Source of the DNA: Rhizophagus irregularis
Lineage: Eukaryota > Glomeromycota > Glomeromycetes > Glomerales > Glomeraceae
Length of the DNA stretch: 64,000 nucleotides
Reading direction: 5' to 3'
Assembly: GCF_026210795.1 (NCBI RefSeq)
Contig: NC_089445.1
Location: 2,108,001-2,172,000, forward strand
Shown here: piece by piece, positions 24,361 to 35,375 of the stretch
How positions within the stretch are numbered: the stretch's first letter is position 1
Layout of the letters: each line of letters begins with the position of its first letter
Program-made: the position numbers and the translations under genes
Notes under the pieces: model-generated
Seen by the model: only the letters and a program-made list of their open reading frames with translations
What the model was told of the DNA's origin: nothing
Databases searched by the model: none

Positions 24361-25200
24361 CCATCGTGCAGGAAGGGAAAAGAGAGAATTAAAGGGAGAG
24401 ATGGAAGGACCAACAAAATTTTAAAAATGAGAAACAACTCACATTTTATATGCTAACAGTATTTTATTATAGTATTAATCGCACATTTACAAAGAAAAGT
24501 AAAGTAAAAATAAATAACTAACTAAAACAAATAGTCGCACAAATTTGTACATATAGAAAAGAAACTAAACTATAAAACCCAAATTTGTATATCCCAATTT
24601 TAAACCTATAAAAGCAAAGTTTCAGATCAACTACCCAAGTCCAATCCATCCTACCCTACAATCCAGTAAGCTAAGACACTAAATTGGACGAGGACTGTTT
24701 GACTCTTCAGAAAATCTGAGAGGTTGTTAAGCCAATTCGTACCTCAGATTATAGCAGAATGCATCCAGAAAATACCAAGTAAGGACCATTCGGAAGCCTG
24801 AAGCGGAGAAGGAGACTCATTGGTTAGGAAAGAGGTCGCCAGAAAGGTGTCATAGTGGAAATTTGTAAAATCGGAACTTTTGGTCATGCGAAGAAGGGTG
24901 GGCGTGATATCCAACGCCTTATCTTTAAGGAATTTCATCTTACATCTAGGACGCCAAAGTTGGTGGTAAATTTCACATTGTAGTTTAAGAAAATTTCTTA
25001 AAATGATTTTGCAGGCAAGACACTGAGGTAGTCCGGAACTGTAAGTAACTAAGGAAGAAAGGTCACGTGGAATAAAACCTTGGATAAACTATAGTCCAGT
25101 AAATGAAGAGGACTCAGAATATGTTTGAAGAAACGAAAATCCAACAGAAGGAAGAGCTTTCAATTGAAGCACTCACATTTGAGGTTTGCATAAAATTTAT
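24361..25200 (-). pseudogene. LINE-like fragment with Cys-rich segment
   Basis: A minus-strand reading frame from about 25060 to 24744 encodes a Cys/Trp-containing stretch (SGLPQCLACKIILRNFLKLQ, then CEIYHQLWRPRCKMKF) and a following tail. It resembles the Cys-rich segments found in fungal LINE polyproteins. It lies upstream of the RT remnant in the same orientation and may belong to the same or another truncated element. No start or stop can be defined. Family assignment is weak. Confidence 0.45.
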
Positions 25201-25390
25201 ATTAAAATTTTTCAAAAGTTGTGTATTACAGAGGTATTTTTAAAATTTCGTTATCCTACATATCCCGTTTTTAACACAACTAGTGATTCAATTTTAATAA
25301 AATTTATATCATTGGATTCTTCTCGATGAGAAAATTCTAATGATAATAAAATCGAATTCCTAGCTTCAATATTAACAGAGTTATGATGGT
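25201..25390. other. AT-rich spacer
   Basis: No gene or repeat is seen. Confidence 0.4.
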
Positions 25391-26138
25391 TCAGATTGGT
25401 CTGAGTTGGGGAGTAATCCGGGACTGGACCAAAAAATTAGTTCATTTCAGTCTGGTCCAATTTACATTAAAAAGAGAATCCGGGACTAGACTGGACCAGA
25501 CCAGTTATTTTGGTCTGGTCCGGTCCTATAATAAAAAAATGTTATGTGTTTTTTTATAATAATATATTAAAAAAAACGTTTTCGCAATATTTTTTCATTA
25601 AATTATTATAGAAACGTTGCGAAAATGTTTTTTCTATAATAATATATTAAAAAAAAAATGTTTTCGCAACATTTTTTCATTAAATTATTATAGAAACATT
25701 GCAAAAATGTTTTTTCTATAATAATATATTAAAAAAAAACGTTTTCGCAACATTTTTTCATTAAATTATTATAGAAACATTGCGAAAATATTTTTTCTAT
25801 AATAATATATTAAAAAAACGTTTTTGCAACATTTTTTCATTAAATTAATCAAAAAACGTTGCAAAAACATTTTTTTAATCAAAATTACTTTGAAAAAACA
25901 TTTTGCAACATTTTTTCGTTAAATTATTGCGAAAACGTTTTTTCTATAATAATATATTAAAAAAAATATTTTCGCAACATTTTTTCATTAAATTAATCAA
26001 AAAATGTTGTGAAAACGTTTTTTTTAATTAGAATTACTTTGAAAAAATGTTTCGCAACATTTTTATTACAATCGCAACAGTTTTAATATAAAACCATTGT
26101 CCGGGTTAAAACATCAACCCAGACCTGACCAATCTGAA
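25391..26138. repeat. inverted-repeat element filled with about 82-bp hairpin repeats
   Basis: The ends TCAGATTGGTC and GACCAATCTGA are inverted, and both flanks carry GGACCAGAC-type motifs (25431-25530 and 26127-26175). Between them, from about 25545 to 26075, a unit of about 82 bp repeats five to six times. Each unit contains the arms TTTTCGCAAC and TTGCGAAAA around CATTAAATTATTATAG, so each can fold on itself. No ORF. It is probably a nonautonomous foldback-type element. Confidence 0.7.
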
Positions 26139-26347
26139 TTTTTGGTCCAGATTGCCAGATTAGAACTGGACCGATTAGAGCTTTAAATTTAAAGTTTACT
26201 TGTGAGTTATATTAGTATTATTTGGGGTTCTCTCATACCCACCTACTTCCATGTAATATAAAAAATCTTATGTTACACTTATATGTTATATAACTTTCAA
26301 ATACCCTCCCACTTTCTAAAATATTACATAATAAATGTTACTTCTCT

Positions 26348-26434
26348 AAATACCAATCAGTCACCAATTAGATATCTAATAGATAACTGATTATTAACCA
26401 ATTGGTAACTGATTGGTATTTTCGTACCAATCAG
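26348..26434. repeat. nested hairpins (ACCAATCAG/CTGATTGGT)
   Basis: A 22-bp arm at 26348-26369 (AAATACCAATCAGTCACC...) is complementary to 26400-26421 with one mismatch. A second hairpin uses CTGATTGGTA (26409-26418) and TACCAATCAG (26425-26434) with a 6-nt loop, so the middle arm can pair either way. No element ends or ORF are visible. Confidence 0.75.
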
Positions 26435-27071
26435 ACAGTTTGCTAACTTTTGATCCAGTAATTAGAAAAGAATAAAATATAGTTTATTGGAATTGTCTTA
26501 ATAAGATGAATCTAATGGTAATAAAATTGTATTTTTTAAAATTAATATTTAATAAGAAATTAAGTAAAATATAAAAATAAAATTATCATCTAATCACTGG
26601 GAACTCTTTCTGCTAAACGTCTGGACTATATTTTTTTGATAACAAAAATTTTATTTTTATTTTTTTTCTTTACTTCGCTTATAGTTAATACACTTTTATT
26701 TTATTTCATATACTTCAAGTAAATACTTGACAGCAAAAAACCCACTGTGATTTATTTTAGTATTAGAAATTTCTTTTATTTTTTTCCTTTTTCTTACATA
26801 TTTTTCCTTTCTTTGTGGTGTTCCTGGACTAAAGACGGTCTGGAGAGGCATATCGCCCAGAATAAGCAAGCTTGGGACAACAGCCGTACACGGGTGTCTC
26901 AAACATGGATCACGTGATTAATAAAAAATTGATTTTTTCAGGCGTTTAAACATGTATCACATGATAATATTTTCATTGTGCACAAAATTTTTTTTTATTA
27001 TTTTTATTATAAAATTTAAATACACATACATGCATATACATACTATTAAAAGTGCGCATACATGCTATAAT
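26435..27071. other. intergenic, no clear gene
   Basis: AT-rich. A patch at 26820-26905 has unusually balanced base composition and stays open in more than one frame, which may indicate an old coding fragment. I cannot name it. Confidence 0.35.
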
Positions 27072-27964
27072 CTAACAACTATTTTGACATGTCTTTGCAT
27101 AATGTCCATATTGCTTGCACTTTCCACATTTTCATCCTTTTGTATTATTTGTTTCCTCTTCTACTATAATGTTATCTGTTATCATATTAACCTTTGTACT
27201 ATCCTTTAAAACCCATTTTCCCAAAGTTTCTACACTAGATTTAAACCTTTTTGGAGGTCATCCTTTATGTTTAGTAATAGCAGGATTATTAATATCAGTA
27301 AAGGTTTCTTGAGTTTCTTGAATTTTAACATTCTTATTATATATATCATAAATAAAAGACTTGAGTAAATTCATCAACTCATGTTGCATATTGGCTTTAA
27401 GTGCACAATCAATGGCTTTCTTTGATAACCCAAACAACTCTGCATAAATAGCTTTAGTTAATTTTATAGCCAAATTGGAAACATGTGAATCAACCCAAAA
27501 TGAAAAAAAGTGTTGAAAAATAATACTTTTTTTCATTCCTACTCTATCTTCTGTTTGTGTACCATATACTGAAATAGGAGAAAGATTATCTAACTGAATA
27601 TTGATATCTAGGTACCATCGGCTTGGAATAATATTCATGTGAAATGCCGCATGTTGAGAATAAGTACCAACTCGAAAAAAATGCCGGCATATTAATTCTT
27701 TATTGATCAAGAAAAGGCAAGTGCATAAATGTGTTCCTTCATCAAGCAGAACCATATAATGACCAATTCCTTGAGTTCCAGTTGCTCAGACAAACCATTC
27801 TTCTAGGATTGCTTCTGGTGGTATGTTCTTAATCAAGGATTTGAAAAGAATTTGCCGAACATCTTGTTCTTGTTCCCTGATTCCATTGCTTATCTCTTTA
27901 TTATCAATCTCCACCTATAAGGTAATTGTTAGTTTAAGATTATTATAATTAACACTAATAGAAC

Positions 27965-28270
27965 TAGGGTTTCGATCCTATTTTTTAAAGCAATTCGGAT
28001 AGAATCCGGATCTTCTCTTGCAAATCCGGATTGAATCCGGATTCTAAATTTGACCTTAACTCTGACCAAAATTATAATTTTGACCAGAATTAATATTAAA
28101 CGTCAAAGATTAACTGTCTGCAAAATTTGCTAGCTCTGGCCAAATTTATAGTGCTGGCTCAAATTAATAAAAACGGATTCATTCGTTACAAAAAAGTAAG
28201 ATCCGGATGTCCAAAAAACAAGGGAATCCGGATTTGAATCCGGATTGACCAGATCTGGATCGAAATCCTA
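27965..28270. mobile_element. hAT-type MITE, 306 bp, in the MULE intron
   Basis: Termini TAGGGTTTCGATCC and GGATCGAAATCCTA are inverted with one mismatch. The exact 8-bp direct repeat AATAGAAC flanks them at 27957-27964 and 28271-28278. Internally, AATCCGGATT motifs repeat several times near both ends. No ORF. It lies within a probable GT-AG intron of the MULE gene. Confidence 0.88.
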
Positions 28271-29677
28271 AATAGAACCAAAACTTTAACACTTACATTT
28301 ATTAAGTTTTGCCATTCTGTAATTCGATTAATATCATAACATACAGACTGATTCATTTGTGATCGTTGTTTTTCAAGCATTACAGGGCCTTCATGACATT
28401 ATCCACAGAACCAAAAAATCTTGTATTTCGCATTGGCATACCAATTGTAGGTATGGCATTTCGTTCAAGTTCAAAATATTCAAAATGTTCTTCATTTCTA
28501 ACGTGATCTTTGATATTAAGTAGTAAATCATATAATGAAGTGGCTCGATTAACTTTATCATGTATATGTCTGTTGATTGACTCAATTCTCTGTGTGCTTT
28601 GTGCTCCAGTAGTAAATCTTTTATGAATCCAAGGTATTGCCCAAGACTTTTTTTTATTAATATAAAGTGTATCAGACAAATACTTTGCTGCTGCTGGATA
28701 TTGATCAATTAATTGATTCTATCGAAGTTCAAATAGGTCTTCACAAAGAGAATTCCTGCATATATAGAACTTATGGCGAAATTCTTTAAACTTATTTCCT
28801 AATTTTCCCTTTAGTTTTTTTTGAAGATTCAAATCAATATGAAAAATGCATAATAGATGCTTGGTATTCACATAAATTTCTTTAATTGATTGAATCATAG
28901 AAGGATCTGAATCAGTAAAAATAACTCCAGGAGAAATACCTGTTTCAGTAAGAATAGCATCAAATAACCATCGGTATGTATTTAGTGGTTCATCATCAAT
29001 TATAGCAGTTGTAATAATTCATGACTTGTAGTTAATATCAACTACAGCTTATGATGCAAAGCATCATTTGAAATCTGTTTGTATTGTAGGTGGTATCAAT
29101 AATAGTAACATCATTGTATTTGTTATATAGTTCCTTTTGTGTAGGTGACATCCACAAGAGAGATTTTAGTTTTCTTGAGACAGGATCTAGCCGAAGTTTT
29201 ACAATCCACAGTGGATTGGGAATCCTTCCATAGTCATGCTTAAGTAAAAGATAAATAGATGCTGAGTCCATTCGACCTTGAATCACATACTTTTCAATAT
29301 CCACCAGCATTTCAGGCGTTAATTTTTGAAATTGTGGTACTATTTCATGGTGAGTGATTATGTTCATTATTAAAAGAATTGATCTTTATAACACCACTTG
29401 TTTTTGGACAGGTAACATTAAGTTTCCAAGGGCGTGATGTTTTTAAAGAGCTGGCATTGTGTCTTTTAGTTGGATCAGAAGTTACTTGAGAAGTATTTGA
29501 ACCTGATTTGATACATTCATAGGCTACCCTTCGTATTACGCCTTCAATCTTCTCACTTGATCTGATTTTATAGCTAAAACCTTCTTTTAAAGCAAATCTA
29601 TTAATCCAACTTTTAAATTCGTTCCAGCTGTTGAAGGTTAGTCCAGCAATCAATTCCAAAGAATCTGTAAGTTCAAC

Positions 29678-30211
29678 TAGGGATGCCAACGGTCAGTTCG
29701 GTTCGGTTTCGGTTTTAAAACTGCGGTTTTCAGCTGAAACCGAACCGACCGCAAAACCGACCGATAAAACCGAATTGCAAAACCGATCGCAAAACTACTG
29801 CAAATTGAATGAACTAATGTTAGAAAGTATTAATTATAATTTTATTTGATAATATTTCTTAAAGTTATAATTTTTTTTACGATAGTAATGTCAATTTTGC
29901 GATTTTTTTCAGCGGAACGAAAAATCACGTGATCGACGCGTAAAATATAAATTTGCTTATTATTTCAAAAACAAGAATACTATATATATATATACAACTA
30001 AATCATAATTTTTAATAGTATTCTCAATAAAATTAATAAAACAAACATTTTTTTCTTTTGAAATATATGATTAACTGATCGGTTTTTTTGTCAGTTTTTT
30101 TTATATATAAAACCGACGGTTAACCGGTCGGTCTTGGACTGAAACCGAACCGTAACTGAACCGGTAAAAACCGGTTATAATCGGTTATAACCGAAACTTT
30201 TGGCATCCCTA
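29678..30211. mobile_element. hAT-type MITE, 534 bp, in the MULE N-terminus
   Basis: Termini TAGGGATGCCAACGG and ...AACTTTTGGCATCCCTA are inverted. An exact 8-bp duplication AGTTCAAC lies at 29670-29677 and 30212-30219. Subterminal regions are packed with CGGTT/AACCG motifs. Removing it joins the MULE frame ...DELVEL to TDSLELIAGL. The TIR begins TAGGGATG, as does the right end of the large hAT element at 58509-63310. Confidence 0.9.
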
Positions 30212-31298
30212 AGTTCAACCAATTCATCTTCATTATCACTTGTTTTATAATCCTACTAAGGCCGGACCAATTAAAATATTTGTTTAACATAACATATGAA
30301 GTCATATTAATAACAATAAGTTGAGTTGAACAATCACGATGTACCATATATTATGAAATATAAATTTATTAAAATGATAAACTTTTTTGATACAAATTTA
30401 ACTTCTGGAATGAAAAAAAATTAACTATTAGTATTTCTCTTTCTTTTTTGACCTTTTGTATTAGTTTTAATTTCAATTTGTGCAAAAAAATCCTTTCCTT
30501 TACTTTGGCATATACTACACAAGGGAAATACAAACTTGTACTTTGATGTCATATATGTTGGAAATTCTAATAGTTTTAAGATAACTCAATTGGTGACTCA
30601 CATGGAATTTTTTCACGTACAAATAAAACATTGTAAAGTTCATGACTTTCAGGCACTAAAGAAGATCCACAGCTATAATCCCAATCATCAACAATACATT
30701 TAAATATAGACTGCTGTGTGTTGGTCAATGCTTTTTTACTATAGAGACATCGAAATTTTCCACATTGAAAGCATTGGATAATATCTGATATTGTGAACTT
30801 TTGTATTTACAAAGATAGTAGATGGTGCCTGTTCAGAATTTAACATAGCCGCTATTAGTGTGGGACAATATTGTTCTGTTGTTTCTGTACCATATATACT
30901 CTTAAAATCAGTATAACGATCATTGTCTACTATTAAGTATTAAGTGTATGTAAATAAAGAATATAAAACTTTTTTACATTGTGCGGGTACTGGATCTGGA
31001 AGAAAGCTAATGCCGTTAACATTGCAATCCGCATTTTCGCATTTCTTGATCTATGAAAAATTAATAGGCAATGATCATCATTTGGTACAATCAATGTGAT
31101 AATTGTGGCATAAAATTCTTAACCATTAATAATACCTGAAAACTATAATGATGAATTTGACAATGTGTTCGCATAAATTCCTGAAGATTAGTTTTTTTTG
31201 AAAGAATATTCATAGTTGTATCAGAAATCTTCAACGTTTTATCAATAGAAAAAATTATCTGCAAAAAATATATATAATTGATATCATTATTATTTTAT

Positions 31299-32544
31299 AT
31301 AATGGTGTAGTTAGCCGAAAAATTCAGCTGAAGGCGCAGTAAATTTTCGGCTAACAACACCCAGCCGAAAAAAATTCATGTTGATCTTGAATATTTTTTG
31401 AATATTTTATTGGTTCAACATCTACTATTTTCGGCTAGATATTTACGGCTAACTACATTATTATTTTAAAGAAGTGTAGTTAGCCGTAAATATCAAATGT
31501 AACACAATAGTTTAAGTGGTAACAAGTAATGAAAATTGATTGTTCATATTACAATATTTACCATTATTATTTAATGGTAAATATTATGTAATATTGTTTG
31601 GTGTAAAATTGTTTCTTAAAATGTTTAATTTTAATATTTGCTTGTAAATAATTTTTAAATTCTTTGGTTTTCTTTTTAAAAAATTAAATACCAGTTTTTA
31701 TTTTTTTTGATCGATTTGAATTAGTTCTAACAATTCTAATGATCTGCATGGTTAATTATAGGTATGGGAAATTATATTATAGACGCGGAAAATTATATTA
31801 TAGACGCAGTAAATTATATTATAAACATGGAAAATATTCAATAAAATGGATTTAAATATAATCAAAGATAATTTTTTTTTTAATAAACTTTTTTTCTTTG
31901 TTATCAAATTTGCTAAAATTTACTGAAATTCTTCACTTAATTATGGATTCTATTTCCACTAAACAACTTTTAACTAAAACTAGAAAAAAATTACCAAGTT
32001 TAAGTGAGATAATGTCTTATGGACAAAAACATAAAAAAATTCAGTGATCTTTCATATGTAGATGTTTATATATCTGAGGATATAGTTATAGATGAAGGTG
32101 CATGTTTATTATTACCAGATGAATTTAATGGTTATATACAACTGCTGATGGAAATTATAAATTTTGTTTGAACATTTATTATAGCTTAATAAAGTATAAA
32201 TGATTATAAAATTTTATATATTTTATAAATTAAATAAGTTAAATATATTAAATATATATAAAATCATCACATTTTGATGTTGCCTCCTTGTCTTGCTGGT
32301 TCGCTTTGGTCTCCTGGAATATTATATATTGGTGTTTCTTGCGCTTCTGATATTTCGGCTAACTACACTATTATTTAAAAAAAGTGTAGTTAGACGAAAA
32401 TATTCAGCCGAAAATAGTAGATGTTGAACCAATAAAATATTCAATAAAATATTCTAGATCAACATGAATTTTTTTTGGCTGGATGTTGTTAGCCGAAAAT
32501 TTACTGCGCCTTCGGCTGAATTTTTTGGCTAACTACACCATTAT
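31299..32544. mobile_element. long-TIR (MULE-type) nonautonomous element, 1.25 kb
   Basis: Both ends carry inverted repeats of roughly 150 bp or more, beginning ATAATGGTGTAGTTAGCC and containing AAGGCGCAGTAAATTTTC. A 9-bp direct repeat TTATTTTAT lies on both sides (31290-31298 and 32545-32553). Long TIRs and a 9-bp duplication fit Mutator-like elements. Inside are three 20-bp repeats (ATTATATTATAGACGC type, about 31775-31832) and short coding-like stretches. The duplication is AT-only, so chance is possible. Confidence 0.75.
31943..32173 (+). pseudogene. small coding-like stretch captured in the element
   Basis: ATG at 31943 opens MDSISTKQLLTKTRKKLPSL..., which stops at 32037. A one-base frame change near 32034 continues as DLSYVDVYISEDIVIDEGAC and LLLPDEFNGYI to 32173. 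Codon-like composition suggests a former gene of about 75 residues. No family recognised. On the other strand 32360-32265 also reads as a plausible C-terminus (PGDQSEPARQGGNIKM). Confidence 0.4.
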
Positions 32545-33456
32545 TTATTTTATTAACATACAAATTTACCTCAAATAATTCTTTGATAGTTTTTTTATCA
32601 GCGGGATTTTTGTTTCAAAAGGTATATTATGCAAAACCAGTTGTTCAGTTCGTGCACATAATAATTTTGGTTTTTTTTTGCGGCCTCTCGAATTTGTTCT
32701 AATGTATCAGCCTTTTCAAAAATTTCCTCTAAATGTGAACTCATCTCATCTCGCATAATTGCAACACCCTGAAGACCCAAATTAATTATTGACATAATTC
32801 GTTCAGCTGGATTTGCCCAACTGTGGTAAGGTGCAGTTCGCAATGCAATAAGAATATCAAAGTTACCACGAAGGAATAGACAAAGAAGGGATATTTGTAC
32901 TGAACCAAAAGTTATTTGATGGTCTGGACCACCATCTGTGTAAAGACAAAGAATGGGAGGTATGTTTGGTCCTGTAAAATTCGGTTGAATGTCTAATAGT
33001 GGTACTAGGTTGAAAAAGTGTATCCTTATATGAAACAAATACTTTACCATTATAAAAGGAATGTTCAATTGATTCAGGAATATCAATAAAAAAAGTTACA
33101 GAAGGGGTAAGAGATAGTTTGGTAAAATCATGATCACTTGCTACAAGAACTGTATTTGTACTAACTATATTTTTCTTATTACGTATGTGGTACACCTTCT
33201 CTGATTGGTATTTTATGCTTATCATCTGCAGCAATGAAACAAACATGACTGCGATAAAGAATAGCAAATTCATGTAGATACCAAAATAAACAAGCACAAT
33301 AATGTGCATCTGGATGATCTTTGCGTAATTGTCTAGCTTGGACTTGATATTCTTGATATTTAATATTAAATCGGCCAGTATATGTATTGCCGCTGCTGTA
33401 GTTGGATTGGTTAGCCAAAATTGAAGACGGATCCATTCTTCACATGGAAGTGCGAT

Positions 33457-35375
33457 TTTATTTTATTTTATTTTATGTAAAGCAGGCAGGGGCTACAAAA
33501 AAAGGGCATGATTCTGTAGTAATACAACCCAAACAAGTCCCACCATCGAAGACCAGAGGAGCTGGCACCCGACCCTAACTTCTTAAAAAGAAAAAACCTG
33601 AACCACTACCACGTCCAATAAAGGTCCAGGCAAACACACTGGGAAAAATTGAAAAAAAAAAGTGGAGAGGACAAGTCCCCTTTTCAAGAAATTGTGGCAC
33701 TAAACATAAACATATTCTATCCTAAAAATAATACAATTCTGAAATTTGTAAAACCGCTAATTACAGCGTAGGCTAAACTAGTTTCTGTAATAAAGTCAAA
33801 ATTTCTGCTAAAACCGCCTTGTTATCTTTATTACCACCCTTTTTCTTTGAGAAATTCTTTGCCTTCTTCTGAGTATTCAGGTGTTTCTCCTCCTGGTTAT
33901 TATTTTTGGAGACTTTTTTCAAGGATGTAGGTTTGTCTTTCTTCTTAGGCTGATTACTGTCCAAATTCTTGTCAGACTTACCTGACTTTTTCGTATTCGG
34001 TGTATTTTTAGCCTTTGGTTTATTTTGTGCTTTCTTCAAGGTAGGAATGGAGTGTCGACACTATTTCAACTCCTTACCATCAGGTACGAAAAACTGTGGC
34101 GTATCTAAGGCTCTTAGTGTGGTCTCACAATTCTCGAAATAGGCCACAAGTTTCCTCCTTCCTTTACTTGTTTGAATTATTTTAAACGAGCTAGCACCGC
34201 ACTTCATTAAAAATTCACATGGTTTACAGTCCATCCACAAGGTAGCCATCGTCATATCCTCCAGAATGTCATGAATAACGGCTTGGAACTTTTCACGTTG
34301 TTTTCTTTCTCGTAAAGTCCAACTTGCAGGGAACCATCTAACGGGTATACCTCCAGGTCTGTCGTCCAATATTTATTAACTGGGGAAGGACAAAAGAGGA
34401 AAATGCTATTTTGACTCGGAGAGTCTGATACTTATGTTGCCATTTAACGGAACAATTAATAGCGTTTCCCCAAAGTTTTAACTGCTAAAATTTTCTGCAG
34501 GTCCCAGATATACGGGATATCGTAAACTATTATGTCTCGGATTCGCTCTTGCTCCTCTCTGACAGTTTCGTATCCTGTCAGTATCTGTGTAGCTTCTGGT
34601 TCAGATGATTTCTTTCCCTTATGGGAATTTTTGGCTGATGTTTTCACATCAGGAGTTGCCTTCGTTGATTGGTTCATGGTTTGTTTATCAGCTGTAATAC
34701 GCGCCTTTTGTTTATCTTTCTTCCAGAAATTTTCGGGTATTACAGTTTGATCAACAAGGGGCACTACTATATCAGGCATTGATGGAAGCTTGATAGGTAC
34801 TGGATTTGGTGGTTTTTGGAATCCTTGGCGTAAAAGATCATCTTCATCAAGCTCTAGGAAAGGTGACGCATCCATTAGATAATCATCAGTATCCTGAGAT
34901 TCTGCATCGTCATCATCATCATCATCATCCATATCGCCAAAATTGTAATAGAATTGGGTAGAAAAATTATCCCAAGACCTGGACGCAGCATATAGCGCTA
35001 TAGAAAATATTAGCGAAAGGGTGGTGGGTTGTATATTCGTAGCCTGAGCTTGTGAAGTGAAGTTCGCAGGGTTGGCTGTTTCGCCAAACTTCTGTATCAG
35101 TAACTGGGCTTTATCCTTAGGTACTGAGGGGTTTTTTTCAAATAAGTCCTTGAGGAAACCGTCCTGTACAAAAGAACTTAAGTGGTGTGTAAAAGTCTGA
35201 AAATAAATTTTGTTAAACTTGGAAACGAAGTCTAAAGCTGCTTCGTTTGGTGTTCGACTCTTATCCATAGACATTTTTATATTTGTGTAATAAAATTTAA
35301 TAAAGGGGATTATTTTTTAAAAAAAATTATTACGCAGAAATTTTCGTAAAAAATGTATTTGGGAAAGAGTTTTTT
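33457..35375 (-). mobile_element. ORF1-only non-LTR retroposon, copy A (1.92 kb)
   Basis: Flanked by an exact 15-bp duplication ACATGGAAGTGCGAT (33442-33456 and 35376-35390). Read on the minus strand it has a 5' leader, one ORF1-type gene (35274-33773), a conserved 3' UTR of about 250 bp and a (TAAAA)n tail at the left end. No reverse transcriptase or endonuclease is encoded. Long target duplications and an A-rich simple-repeat tail show target-primed reverse transcription by a LINE enzyme supplied in trans. It sits inside the transposase of the 7-kb TIR element. Confidence 0.9.
33773..35274 (-). pseudogene. ORF1 (gag-like) RRM protein, copy A, broken
   Basis: Starts MSMDKSRTPNEAALDF and carries a conserved N-terminal region (PTTLSLIFSIALYAASRSWD), an acidic D-run (DMDDDDDDDD), a linker, an RRM-like fold starting IRDIIVYDIPY, a basic middle part (WTLRERKQREKFQAVIHD) and a Lys/Asn/Gln-rich tail ending in LTLLQKLV. 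An indel near 34480 shifts the frame inside the RRM. A Trp codon changed to TAG at about 34060 (after GKELK) adds a stop. An RNA-binding ORF1 protein would coat template RNA in a retrotransposition particle. Confidence 0.88.

Larger units (their letters stand above)
27072..30256 (-). pseudogene. MULE transposase pseudogene
   Basis: Mutator-like transposase read on the minus strand across several stops. An N-terminal FAR1/WRKY-GCM1-type DNA-binding region (FNSWNEFKSWINRFALKEGF through a C2H2-like VTCP...EHNHSP, 29640-29350) is followed by the catalytic core. The first Asp is in VTIIDTTYNTNRFQ (about 29100), the second in GVIFTDSDPSM with CIFHIDLN (about 28930-28830), and the acidic part in STQRIESINRHIHDKVN (about 28600-28545). 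A SWIM zinc finger (CTCLFLINKELICRH, about 27725-27680) and a C-terminal CX2CX4HX4C zinc knuckle (CGKCKQYGHYAKTC, about 27130-27085) follow. A probable intron lies at about 27915-28293 and contains a MITE; a second MITE splits the N-terminus. In-frame stops after 29038, near 28715, near 27788 and near 27255 make it inactive. The 5' end is not defined. Confidence 0.9.

Noticed and set aside
26696-26902. Small frame with a denser base composition; a + strand reading looks slightly zinc-finger-like
   Set aside because: Only one half of a possible C2H2 pattern is present, and three frames are open, so coding status cannot be decided.
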